DNA of 14,958 nt. Origin: JAVKSM01 sp039583705 (GTDB taxonomy: Bacteria; Actinomycetota; Actinomycetes; Mycobacteriales; Pseudonocardiaceae). The stretch is from NCBI GenBank assembly GCA_039583705.1, contig JAVKSM010000082.1, forward strand, positions 1-14,958. Reading direction: 5' to 3'. A model generated the notes under the pieces. The model saw only the letters and a program-made list of their open reading frames with translations, made no database searches and was not told the origin of the DNA. Positions 1 to 9,531 of this stretch are shown piece by piece. The position numbers were made by a program, and so were the translations under genes. Each line of letters opens with the position of its first letter. The first letter of the stretch is position 1.

Positions 1-221
1 TCCTCGGCGAGGACGCGCCGCGCCTCACGCACGACCACCGGCTCCGCACAAGCGCCGCCGATCCAGCCGCGCACCTGGCCCGATGCCGTCACGACGGCCC
101 GGTAGCCGGGTTTTCCCGAGGACGGGCCCCGCCGCCACACGACGGTCGCCAGCGCGAACGCCTCGCCCCGCGCCGACAGCTCGCGGGCGTGCTCGAGGAC
201 GTCCCACCCGTCCATGGTCAT
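1..221 (-). CDS. XdhC/CoxF-family molybdenum-cofactor maturation protein, N-terminal part (3' end outside window)
   Basis: Only the first 73 codons are visible. The protein begins MTMDGWDVLEHARELSARG and continues with a strand ending in ATVV, then PSSGKPGYRAVVTASGQV and GWIGGACAE. This is the N-terminal pattern of XdhC/CoxI/CoxF proteins (a PxSSxxG-type loop, then a glycine-rich GxIGGxCxE loop). Members of this family bind or process the molybdenum cofactor and help insert it into xanthine- and CO-dehydrogenase-type enzymes. The ATG at 221 lies 4 bases after the coxL stop codon (226-228), so the two are probably translated together. An ATG at 229 overlapping that stop (ATGA) reads only three codons and is not the start. 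Upstream only a weak purine-rich site (CCGGA) is seen, which fits translational coupling. The position fits a CO dehydrogenase accessory gene, but which cox letter it deserves cannot be decided from this fragment. Confidence 0.8.
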   Translation of the reverse strand, partial: MTMDGWDVLEHARELSARGEAFALATVVWRRGPSSGKPGYRAVVTASGQVRGWIGGACAEPVVVREARRVLAE

Positions 222-225
222 CGGT

Positions 226-2628
<2,403 letters not shown>

Positions 2629-2653
2629 GCCTCCCAGTCCTCGGCTGCCGCCG

Positions 2654-3142
<489 letters not shown>

Positions 3143-3199
3143 GCCGTCCTCCTAGACGTCGGCATTGCTTGAAGGGGTCCGATCCGCATGTCGCACGGT

Positions 3200-4066
3200 T
3201 CAGGCTGCTCGCGCCAGTCCGCCGCCGAGGGCACGGGCGACGAACGTGTGCACCACGTGGCGCTTGTACTCCGCGCTGCCGCGGTGGTCGCTCTTCGGCT
3301 CCGCCGCCTGCGCGGCGAGCCGAGCCGCCTGGTCGATCGAGCCGCTGCTGAGCGTGGAGCCGACGAGCGCCTGCTCCGCCGCCGTGGCCTTGATATTGCT
3401 CGACCCGACGCCGGTCAGCGCGATGCCGGCCCGCGCCACCGTCGAGCCGGACGTTTCGATCGCTACCGCCACCCCGACGGTCGCGAAGTCCCCGACCCTG
3501 CGCTCGAGCTTGAGGTAGGTCCCCGACACGGTCCCCTTCGGCGCCGGCACCCTGGCCTCGGTCACGAGCTCACCCGGCTGCAGCGAGTTCTGGAACGGCC
3601 CGACGATGAGGCTCGACACCGGGATGGTGCGCTGACCCTTCGGGCCGACCGCGACCACCTCGGCGTCCAGCGCCAACATCACCGACCCCCAGTCGCCCTG
3701 CGGGTCCGCGTGGCACAAGGAACCGACCAGGGTTCCCCGGGTGCGCACGATCGGGTCGGAGATCAGCGGCGCCACGGCCGACATGGTCGGTTGCCGGCTC
3801 CGCAGCAGCGCGGAGCGCTCCAGCGCCCGGTGCCGGCACAGCGCGCCGATGTGCAGCGTGCCGTCGGGATCCGCCCGGTGGTAGTCGAGCTCGGTGAGGT
3901 TGTTGATGTCGACGACCAACTCCGGCGAGGAGAAGCGCAGCTTGATCAGTGGGATGAGGCTCTGGCCGCCCGCGAGCACCTTCGCCTCGTCGCCGTAGGC
4001 CCGCAAGAAATCGAGCGCTTCCTCGAGCGAAGACGGGGCCTCGTAGCGGAAACGAGACGGATACAT
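3200..4066 (-). CDS. coxM: Aerobic carbon monoxide dehydrogenase, medium (FAD) subunit
   Basis: This is the flavoprotein subunit that takes electrons from CoxS and delivers them to the quinone pool. It has 288 residues, the usual size. FAD-binding motifs sit where the family has them: AGGQS at residues 32-36, and TLVGS at 112-116 followed by CHADP, a variant of the usual TxGG(D/N) loop. The later YLKLERRVGDFA segment is the conserved block near the C-terminal domain. The ATG at 4066 is preceded by GGGAGGA at good spacing. It is the first of the coxMSL genes; a 15-bp tandem repeat lies directly upstream of its ribosome site and could be an operator. The MSL order supports form I. Confidence 0.95.
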   Translation of the reverse strand: MYPSRFRYEAPSSLEEALDFLRAYGDEAKVLAGGQSLIPLIKLRFSSPELVVDINNLTELDYHRADPDGTLHIGALCRHRALERSALLRSRQPTMSAVAPLISDPIVRTRGTLVGSLCHADPQGDWGSVMLALDAEVVAVGPKGQRTIPVSSLIVGPFQNSLQPGELVTEARVPAPKGTVSGTYLKLERRVGDFATVGVAVAIETSGSTVARAGIALTGVGSSNIKATAAEQALVGSTLSSGSIDQAARLAAQAAEPKSDHRGSAEYKRHVVHTFVARALGGGLARAA

Positions 4067-4080
4067 CCGAGTCCTCCCTG

Positions 4081-4124
4081 TCCTGAACTACCGAGTCCTG
4101 AACTACCGGGTCTGAACCACCGAA
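4081..4124. repeat. 15-bp tandem repeat directly upstream of coxM (about 2.9 copies)
   Basis: The copies are TCCTGAACTACCGAG (4081-4095), TCCTGAACTACCGGG (4096-4110) and a degenerate TCTGAACCACCGAA (4111-4124). The block starts about 14 bases upstream of the coxM ATG, immediately outside its ribosome binding site, so it lies in the promoter/leader of the cox operon. Iterated sites here could bind a regulator or vary by slippage. This is seen in sequence; the role is inference. The rest of the 4067-4228 gap holds a short GTGCC-GG-GGCAC palindrome (about 4166-4177) and no clear -35/-10 pair. Confidence 0.75.
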
Positions 4125-4228
4125 CGAGCCGGTAGGGAAGCTGACGCTTGCTGACCACCCACGGGTGTGCCGGGGCACCTTCGGACGTGCCCGAACGGGA
4201 TCCCTCGCCCGAAAGGTCCAGGGGTGCC

Positions 4229-4675
4229 CTAGTCGTCGTCGAGCAGGCCCCTCCCGTGGCGTGGTTGGCCCTGCGGCCGGACGGGCTCGTCGTCCACGTC
4301 GAGCAGGCCCCTCCCGTGGCGTGGTTGGTCCTGCGGCCGTTCGGGATACCCGGGGGCACTGGGCGGCGGGTCGGCCGGGGCGCCGGGCAGCGGGTCGGCC
4401 GATGCGGCGGGCGGCGGGGCGGCCGGGGCACTCGTCGCGGCCGCCCTTCGCGGGGTCTCCGCCACTGCCACCGGGATCGACTCCTCCTCCGGGTCCGGGC
4501 GCGGTTGCTGGTGGGGGGGCCAGGGGCCGGGGACCGGCTGACCGGCGACCCGGAGCCAGTCGATGATCTCGGGCCACGCCCAGATGGTTGGGCTCTTCCC
4601 GGTCTTGGGGGCATGCTCGACAAGCTCGTACAGGCGGGGGTTGCCTCGACTGTGCCCGGTGGACTCGATCGCCAT
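4229..4675 (-). CDS. Hypothetical protein with short ordered N-terminus and proline-rich repeated tail
   Basis: This is not a family I recognise. It has 148 residues. The first ~50 look ordered and tryptophan-rich (LYELVEHAPKTGKSPTIWAW followed by PEIIDWLR). From about residue 55 the chain is rich in Pro, Ala and acidic residues and is probably disordered. The tail holds a duplicated unit, RPQ(D/G)QPRHGRGLLD, at about residues 113-127 and 133-147, encoded by a 43-bp repeat with a 60-bp period. The ATG at 4675 has a GGGAGGA site about eight bases upstream, which supports a real gene. The W-P-E-I-I-D-W-L pattern loosely recalls recognition segments of small helix-turn-helix proteins, but that is speculative. 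It precedes coxM by 162 bp on the same strand, and an IS1595 transposase gene begins 78 bp on its other side. Confidence 0.7.
   Translation of the reverse strand: MAIESTGHSRGNPRLYELVEHAPKTGKSPTIWAWPEIIDWLRVAGQPVPGPWPPHQQPRPDPEEESIPVAVAETPRRAAATSAPAAPPPAASADPLPGAPADPPPSAPGYPERPQDQPRHGRGLLDVDDEPVRPQGQPRHGRGLLDDD
4237..4339. repeat. Two 43-bp direct repeats with 60-bp period inside the proline-rich gene
   Basis: The copies lie at 4237-4279 and 4297-4339 and differ at one base (C4269 versus T4329). The 60-bp period equals 20 codons, so the duplication keeps frame and doubles the RPQxQPRHGRGLLD unit at the C-terminus of the small protein. The near identity at nucleotide level points to a recent duplication. 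Confidence 0.9.
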
Positions 4676-4753
4676 CGTCTGATCCTCCCGCTTTTGGGCC
4701 CTACCTCAGCCCGTGCTGGACTGCGCCGCTAGTCCACATGGACGAACTTGTCT

Positions 4754-5725
4754 ATGTCAAGCGTCACAGGCACATCTATCCGCTCTGCTCCGCTAGCATC
4801 ACCCGTAGTGGACCATGCACTCTCGAGGACCGCCGGAGAGTTCCAGCGCCGGTTCCCCGACGACGCGGCCTGTTGGGCCCATCTGGCATCCTGCCGCTGG
4901 CCGGAGGGCTACCGGTGTCCGCGGTGCGGGGGTGCGAGCGCGGCGCAGGTGACCCCGCGTCGCCTGTGGCAGTGCTCGGGCTGCCGGTACCAGGTGTCGG
5001 TGACGGCGGGCACCGTGCTGCATAAGACCCGCATCCCGCTGCCCGTGTGGTTCCGGGCGGCCTACCTGGTGACCAACTCGGCCGCGGGTGTGTCGGCCCG
5101 GCAGTTGCAGCACCAGCTCGGCCTGGGCCGCTACGAGACCGCCTGGACCATCCTGCACAAGCTGCGACACGCGATGGTCGTCTCCGAGAGTGAGCCGCTG
5201 CGCGACGTCGTCGAGGTGGACCTGTGCTCGATCGGGGGCCAGCAGGAGTGCCCACGCGCGACCCTGGACAGCCGCCAGCTCGTCGCGGCCGGCGTCGAGG
5301 TGGGCGGTGCCGGCTCCGGGCGGGTCCGCCTGAAGGTCATCGACGGGGCGTCGCCGACGACGTTCTGCTCGTTCGTGGCAGGCAACGTGGCCCCCGGTGC
5401 GATCGTGCACACCGACGGCTGGCCCGCCTACCGGTCGCTTGCCCGGCTCGGCTACCAGCACCGGCCCCACAACCAGCGCCGGCCCTGGCTCGGCGACGTC
5501 GACCCCTACGACGTCCTGCCCCGGGTTCATCGCCTGATGAGCGATCTCAAGACCTCGCTGCAGCGCACCCACCGCGGCGTGTCCGGCGGGCACCTGCATG
5601 CCTACCTCGACGAGTACGCCTTCCGCTGCAACCGCCAAGGCTCGCCGAGCGCGGTCTTCCACACCCTGCTGGGCCTGTCCACCGAGCAGCGGTCGGCGGC
5701 CGGGGACGGGGCCGACGACGGCTAG
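4754..5725 (+). CDS. IS1595-family transposase
   Basis: This is a DDE-type transposase of the IS1595/ISXO2 group, 323 residues if the ATG at 4754 is used; an in-frame TTG at 4748 and GTG at 4808 are alternatives, none with a convincing ribosome site. The N-terminal zinc ribbon is visible as CPRC (Cys55, Cys58) and CSGC (Cys74, Cys77), preceded by the family's RRFPDDAACWAHL-type segment. Catalytic candidates are Asp156 (VEVD), Asp221 (HTDGWPAY) and Glu287 (LDEYAFRCNR). The usual VEVDETYIGG block reads VEVDLCSIGG, so the residue after the first Asp is not the common Glu. Length is full and no internal stop is present. Opposite in orientation to the cox genes. I could not find convincing terminal inverted repeats or a target duplication, so element limits remain open. 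Confidence 0.9.
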   Translation: MSSVTGTSIRSAPLASPVVDHALSRTAGEFQRRFPDDAACWAHLASCRWPEGYRCPRCGGASAAQVTPRRLWQCSGCRYQVSVTAGTVLHKTRIPLPVWFRAAYLVTNSAAGVSARQLQHQLGLGRYETAWTILHKLRHAMVVSESEPLRDVVEVDLCSIGGQQECPRATLDSRQLVAAGVEVGGAGSGRVRLKVIDGASPTTFCSFVAGNVAPGAIVHTDGWPAYRSLARLGYQHRPHNQRRPWLGDVDPYDVLPRVHRLMSDLKTSLQRTHRGVSGGHLHAYLDEYAFRCNRQGSPSAVFHTLLGLSTEQRSAAGDGADDG

Positions 5726-5854
5726 TAGCATGTGGGTCCCGTCACACCTGGGGTCCACCTCCGAGAGAGAATGCGGCCAGCCGATGGACTTTCGCCATTC
5801 AGTCGATGACTGCCCGAGAAACGCGGGGGTCGGCAACCCGGCAGGTGCCGGCTG
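5726..5854. other. Spacer after the IS1595 transposase gene
   Basis: This probably contains the right end of the IS and the promoter of the next gene. A CAGTC-GAT-GACTG dyad lies near 5800. The short inverted match CCACATG (about 4733-4740) / CATGTGG (about 5730-5736) brackets the transposase but is too short to accept as terminal repeats. No other signal was identified. Confidence 0.4.
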
Positions 5855-6478
5855 ATGCCACCGGAAAACCGCTGGCGTGCCTTCGCCATGACGAGGAGGA
5901 AGCTGGTCGTCATCGGTGCCGTCGTGCTCGTCGTCGTGGCGGCCGGGATCGCCGTGCTCCTCACCGGTGTCGGCCGGCACTCCACGGCTTCCCCGTCGTC
6001 GTCGGCCGGCGTGCCGGCCGACTTCGTCGAGTTCCGGGATCCGCAGGCCGGTTTCGCGCTCGACTACCCGGGCAGTTGGAACCGGTTGCAGTCCAGCGAC
6101 CCCCAGGTCGTGCTGATCGCGGCGCAGAACGCGCAGAACTCCTTCCTGGTGCGGGTCGTGAACCTGCCCTTCACGGTGGGGCCCCAGAACATCGCGGCTG
6201 CCAAGCAGCTCACCGACCGGATCGTGACCTCGAACGGGAACGTCACGCTGCTCAAACAACCGGAACAGATCGAGGTGGCGGGACTGCCCGGCTACTTCTA
6301 CTTCTACTCCTTCCCCGACTCCGACACCGGGCAGACCGCGGTCCACTCACATTTCTTCCTGTTCAAGGGTGGTACGATGATAGCGATTGTCTTCCAGGTG
6401 GAGCCGCTCGCGCAGTTCCCGGCTCTGGCCCCCACCTTCGACAAGATCATATCGACGTTCCGGACGCTACCGGCGTGA
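5855..6478 (+). CDS. Membrane-anchored PsbP-like extracellular protein
   Basis: 207 residues. An N-terminal Arg/Lys-rich stretch is followed by one hydrophobic helix (about residues 16-40, KLVVIGAVVLVVVAAGIAVL) with no lipobox cysteine, then a Ser/Pro linker. This implies a single-pass anchor or uncleaved signal with the rest outside the cell. The domain starts FVEFRDPQAGFALDYPGSW and alternates hydrophobic strands to a final FDKIISTFRTL; this is the pattern of PsbP-like/Mog1-like folds found in many actinobacterial exported proteins. No catalytic residues are known for the group and the role is unknown. The ATG at 5855 has no clear ribosome site; an internal ATG at 5888 (MTRRKL) is an equally reasonable start and still leaves the anchor. 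Its 3' end overlaps the convergent lyase gene. Confidence 0.75.
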   Translation: MPPENRWRAFAMTRRKLVVIGAVVLVVVAAGIAVLLTGVGRHSTASPSSSAGVPADFVEFRDPQAGFALDYPGSWNRLQSSDPQVVLIAAQNAQNSFLVRVVNLPFTVGPQNIAAAKQLTDRIVTSNGNVTLLKQPEQIEVAGLPGYFYFYSFPDSDTGQTAVHSHFFLFKGGTMIAIVFQVEPLAQFPALAPTFDKIISTFRTLPA

Positions 6479-7379
6479 GCCGGTAGCGGGGCCCGGCACG
6501 CAGCACCTGGGACGGCAGCTCACGGCCCACGATGCTCTCGGCGGTGCGTGCGGCGTCGATCATCGCCGCCAGGTCGACGCCGGTGTCCACGCCCATGTCC
6601 TCCACCATGTGCACGAACTCCTCGGTAGCGATGTTGCCGCTCGCCCCGGGCGCGTAGGGGCAGCCGCCCAGGCCGCCGACGCTGGCGTCGAAGTCGGTGA
6701 CACCGAGCTGCAACGCCGCCAGCACATTGGCCAGACCGGTGCCCCGGGTGTTGTGGAAGTGCAGGTTGAGCGGGATGTCGGGCAACGCCGAGCGGAACTC
6801 GCCCAGCAGCCGGGTCACCCGGGACGGCGTACCCATGCCGGTGGTGTCGCCGAAGGACACGCTGTCCGCGCCGGCGCGGACCGCCCGTCGCGCCACCTCG
6901 ACCACGCGGCCGGTCGGCACGTCCCCCTCGTAGGGGCAGCCGAACGCGGTGGCCACGATCACCTGGCAGCTCCCGCCGCGGCCGTGCACGGCGTCGACCA
7001 GCTCGGCGACGGCGTCCAGCGACCCGGCGGTGGAGCGGTTGAGGTTGCGGCGGTTGTGGGTGTCGGACGCGGAGATCACGACCTCGATCTCGGCAAAGCC
7101 GGCGTCCAGGGCCCGCCGGGCGCCGCGGAGGTTGGGCACCAGGGCGGAGTATCGCACCTCGCGGTTGCGGGCGGCGCGCCGCCACACCTCGTCCGCGTCG
7201 GCCATCTGCGGGATCACGTCCGGGCGCACGAACGACACCGCCTCGATGCGTCCGACCCCGGTGCGCGACAGCACGTCGAGCAGCGCCACCTTGGCGTCGG
7301 TCGGCACCGGCGGCTCGTTCTGCAGCCCGTCGCGGGGGCCGACCTCCCGGAGGCTGACCCGCTCCGGCAGCTCACTCAT
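6447..7379 (-). CDS. Hydroxymethylglutaryl-CoA lyase family protein
   Basis: A TIM-barrel lyase of the DRE-TIM/HMGL family. Characterised members cleave 3-hydroxy-3-methylglutaryl-CoA to acetyl-CoA and acetoacetate, or related tertiary 3-hydroxyacyl-CoAs. 310 residues, the normal length. GPRDGLQNE at residues 14-22 supplies the conserved Arg16-Asp17 pair, LHFHNTRG carries the metal-binding His-x-His, and SVGGLGGCPYAPGASGN with Cys240 is the family's catalytic-loop signature. All key residues are present. The ATG at 7379 follows a TAGGAGG site whose TAG is the stop of the upstream dehydrogenase, so the genes are coupled (13-bp gap). As last gene of the operon it fits a terminal C-C cleavage step. 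Bacterial members also act on other substrates, so HMG-CoA specificity is not proven. Its last 32 bases overlap the convergent PsbP-like gene. Confidence 0.9.
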   Translation of the reverse strand: MSELPERVSLREVGPRDGLQNEPPVPTDAKVALLDVLSRTGVGRIEAVSFVRPDVIPQMADADEVWRRAARNREVRYSALVPNLRGARRALDAGFAEIEVVISASDTHNRRNLNRSTAGSLDAVAELVDAVHGRGGSCQVIVATAFGCPYEGDVPTGRVVEVARRAVRAGADSVSFGDTTGMGTPSRVTRLLGEFRSALPDIPLNLHFHNTRGTGLANVLAALQLGVTDFDASVGGLGGCPYAPGASGNIATEEFVHMVEDMGVDTGVDLAAMIDAARTAESIVGRELPSQVLRAGPRYRLTPVASGTSI

Positions 7380-7392
7380 TCGCTCACGCCTC

Positions 7393-8520
7393 CTACAGGC
7401 CCAGGTGACGGGCGACGCGCTCGGTGTGGAAGTCGCCGTCGCCGAAGCTCAGCGCCGACGCTACGGCGTGCCGGGTGTAGAAGTGCAGGTCGTGCTCCTG
7501 GGTGAAGCCGACAGCACCGTGCACCTGGTGCCCGAGGGCGCACACCCGCTGGTAGGCCTCGCTCACCCACGCCTTGGCCGCAGACACCTCCACGGCCGCC
7601 CCGAGGCCCTCCGAGAGTCGCCAGATCGCCTCGTAGGCGATGAACCGGGAACTCAGCACGTCGACGGCCATGTTCGCGCAGTGGTGTGCCACCGCCTGGA
7701 AGCTGCCGATGCGCCGGCCGAACTGCTCCCGCCCGACGGCGTACCCGACGGTCATGTCGAGCACCGCCTGGGCACCGCCCACCATCTCGGCACAGGTGGC
7801 GGCGGTGGCGTGAGCGGTGATCGCGTCGACGACGGGCCGGCCCCCGTCCACCCCGCCCAGGGCGTGACCACCAGGGACGGCCACGCCGTCGAAGTCGACC
7901 CGGTGCGCCCGGTCGGCGTCGATCACGTCGAGCGGCTCGCGGACGATCCCGGGCGCTGCGGCGTCGACCAGGAGCACCGTGAGGTCCCCCGGGGCGCCAG
8001 GTCCGGGCCGGCGAGCCACGACCAGCAGGTCGTCGGCGGCGTGGGCGTACGGGACGAACATGGCCGTCCCATCGAGCACGTACCCCCCGGCGGTATCGGT
8101 GGCGACCACGTCGGCGCCGGTGGCGTCCCACCGGCCCTCTGGCGCCGCGCGGGCGTAGCTGACGACCCGGCCGCGGGCGATGCCGCCCAGCCACGCCGCC
8201 TTCTGGTCCGGCGTGCCGAACCGGACGATGGGAAGCGCGGCACACACCACCGTCGACAGATACGGGCTCGGCACCCCGAAGCGCCCCAACTGCTCGACGA
8301 GGAGGCACACCTCAAGGAAGCCGGCGCCGACCCCGCCGTAGGCTTCGGGCAGCGCCAGGCTGGTCCAGCCGAGCTCGACCAGTTCCTTCCACAACCCGGT
8401 CGAGTAGCCCGTCGGGTCGTCCGCCATCGCCCGGAAGCCGGCCGAGCCGCGGCGCGCCGCCAGGACGTCGACGGCCGTGGTCCGGATCAGCTCCTGGTCC
8501 TCGGTGAGGGTCAGGTCCAT
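7393..8520 (-). CDS. Acyl-CoA dehydrogenase family protein with degenerate signatures (possible beta-type subunit)
   Basis: 375 residues from the ATG at 8520 (MDLTLTEDQELIRTTAVDVL), a typical N-terminus; the reading frame is open for another 68 codons upstream but that part overlaps the VOC gene and is not family-like. The overall acyl-CoA dehydrogenase fold pattern is clear: LPEAYGGVGAGFLE, YAVGREQFGRRIGSFQAVAH and a C-terminal QVHGAVGFTQEHDLHFYTR. The middle signature, normally like EPxAGSD, reads YARAAPEGRWDATGAD, and there is no GGTSEIQRN FAD-binding segment at the end. Such incomplete proteins are known as partner subunits in actinobacterial alpha2beta2 dehydrogenases (for example the FadE28/FadE29 type). 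The second dehydrogenase of this operon has the missing motifs, so a heteromer is inferred. It starts 28 bp after the VOC gene. Confidence 0.88.
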   Translation of the reverse strand: MDLTLTEDQELIRTTAVDVLAARRGSAGFRAMADDPTGYSTGLWKELVELGWTSLALPEAYGGVGAGFLEVCLLVEQLGRFGVPSPYLSTVVCAALPIVRFGTPDQKAAWLGGIARGRVVSYARAAPEGRWDATGADVVATDTAGGYVLDGTAMFVPYAHAADDLLVVARRPGPGAPGDLTVLLVDAAAPGIVREPLDVIDADRAHRVDFDGVAVPGGHALGGVDGGRPVVDAITAHATAATCAEMVGGAQAVLDMTVGYAVGREQFGRRIGSFQAVAHHCANMAVDVLSSRFIAYEAIWRLSEGLGAAVEVSAAKAWVSEAYQRVCALGHQVHGAVGFTQEHDLHFYTRHAVASALSFGDGDFHTERVARHLGL

Positions 8521-8548
8521 AGCTGCTCTGCCATCCTCGCTCAGGCCG

Positions 8549-9484
8549 TCAGGCCGAGGGGATCTTGTCGGACCGGACCCAGACGCCGGGACGCTCCTCC
8601 CAGAAAAGCTGGACGAGCACACCGCCCGTGTGCTTGGGATGGATGAAGGCGTCCCGCCATGCGGCACCGTCGGTGCTGCCCTCGTTCTCGCCGAAGGTGG
8701 GGGTGTCGTGGTGCCGGCAGGCATGGACGGCCCGATCCCAGTCGCCCACCTCGAAGGTCACGTGGTGGGCAGCCGCGCCGTTTCTGCTCCAGAACCGCTG
8801 GATGAACGAGTCCTCCCCGCGCGGCATGATGACCTCCCAGCAGATGGCGGATCCGGGGATGTTCATCACCAGGTCGGCCATGTCCGGGTGCTCCTCGGTC
8901 GGCGTGCGCCACACCGGCACGAAACCGGCGAGGCTCGCATACCACCGCGCCAGCTCGTCGCGGTCCGGGAAGGCCTGACACACGTGGTCGAGGGCCACGA
9001 TCCCGAGCGACGGCGCGGCGGGGAGCTCGGGGCCCACCGGGGCGGGCCCACCGTCGTCACCGCACATGGCGAGGCTCCCCGGGCCGCGCAGCCGCCAGCG
9101 GACCCCCGGTCCCCGCTCCGGGGGGGACAGCGAGGCCTCGGCCCACCGGCCGGGGACACCATCCGTGGGTGTGATCCCGCGGTCCGCGAGCTCGGCGAGC
9201 GTGGCTTCCAGGTCGGTGACCTCGGCGGCGATGTGGTGCAGCCCCGGTCGACCGCCCTGGCCGTCGAGGAACGCCTGGACTGCCGAGCCGTCGCCGAGCG
9301 GCGCCAGCACCTCCCAGGTCTGGCTCCAGCTACCCGGCACCGCCATCCGCACCCCCCGGCATCCCGCGCCGGGATTGTCCCAGCGACGGGTCTGCCGGAA
9401 CCCGAACAACCGCTCCAGCAGCCCCACCTGCGGCTCGAGCTCCGGCGCCACCGCCGCGACATGGTCGATCCGATAGATCCGCAT
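8549..9484 (-). CDS. Tandem VOC-domain protein, methylmalonyl-CoA-epimerase-like
   Basis: 311 residues with two vicinal-oxygen-chelate domains. The first begins at residue ~1 (MRIYRIDHVAAVAPELE) with a second half LHHIAAEVTDLEATLAEL. The second begins around residue 160 (LDHVCQAFPDRDELARWY), followed by AHHVTFEVGDWDRAV and AFIHPKHTGGVLVQLFW. The HPKxTGGVLxxL ending is a hallmark of methylmalonyl-CoA epimerases, which are usually ~150-residue single units, so this looks like a fused or duplicated form. Metal-ligand-type histidines are visible (IDHV, LDHV, HH). I chose the ATG at 9484 because GGAGGACGGT sits directly before it; a longer frame to 9535 would overlap the crotonase stop and has no ribosome site. 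The neighbours suggest epimerisation or another metal-dependent step on an acyl-CoA; exact chemistry is unknown. Confidence 0.85.
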   Translation of the reverse strand: MRIYRIDHVAAVAPELEPQVGLLERLFGFRQTRRWDNPGAGCRGVRMAVPGSWSQTWEVLAPLGDGSAVQAFLDGQGGRPGLHHIAAEVTDLEATLAELADRGITPTDGVPGRWAEASLSPPERGPGVRWRLRGPGSLAMCGDDGGPAPVGPELPAAPSLGIVALDHVCQAFPDRDELARWYASLAGFVPVWRTPTEEHPDMADLVMNIPGSAICWEVIMPRGEDSFIQRFWSRNGAAAHHVTFEVGDWDRAVHACRHHDTPTFGENEGSTDGAAWRDAFIHPKHTGGVLVQLFWEERPGVWVRSDKIPSA

Positions 9485-9531
9485 ACCGTCCTCCGATGGG
9501 GTCCCTGCCGTGGTGCATCCGGTCGCCACGC

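Noticed and set aside
4237..4339. Possible CRISPR-like repeats
   Set aside because: Only two copies of 43 bp with a 17-bp in-frame spacer inside a coding region; no array and no cas genes.
4165..4732. Plus-strand open frames opposite the proline-rich small protein
   Set aside because: The minus frame has the ribosome site and an ordered N-terminus; the plus frames are Arg/Gly-rich shadows.
4730..5740. CCACATG/CATGTGG pair as IS1595 terminal inverted repeats
   Set aside because: Only seven bases match and no flanking target duplication is seen; chance is likely.
4799..6346. Minus-strand open frame of 515 codons opposite the transposase and the PsbP-like gene
   Set aside because: It spans two well-supported genes and their spacer on the other strand, with low-complexity composition and no motif.
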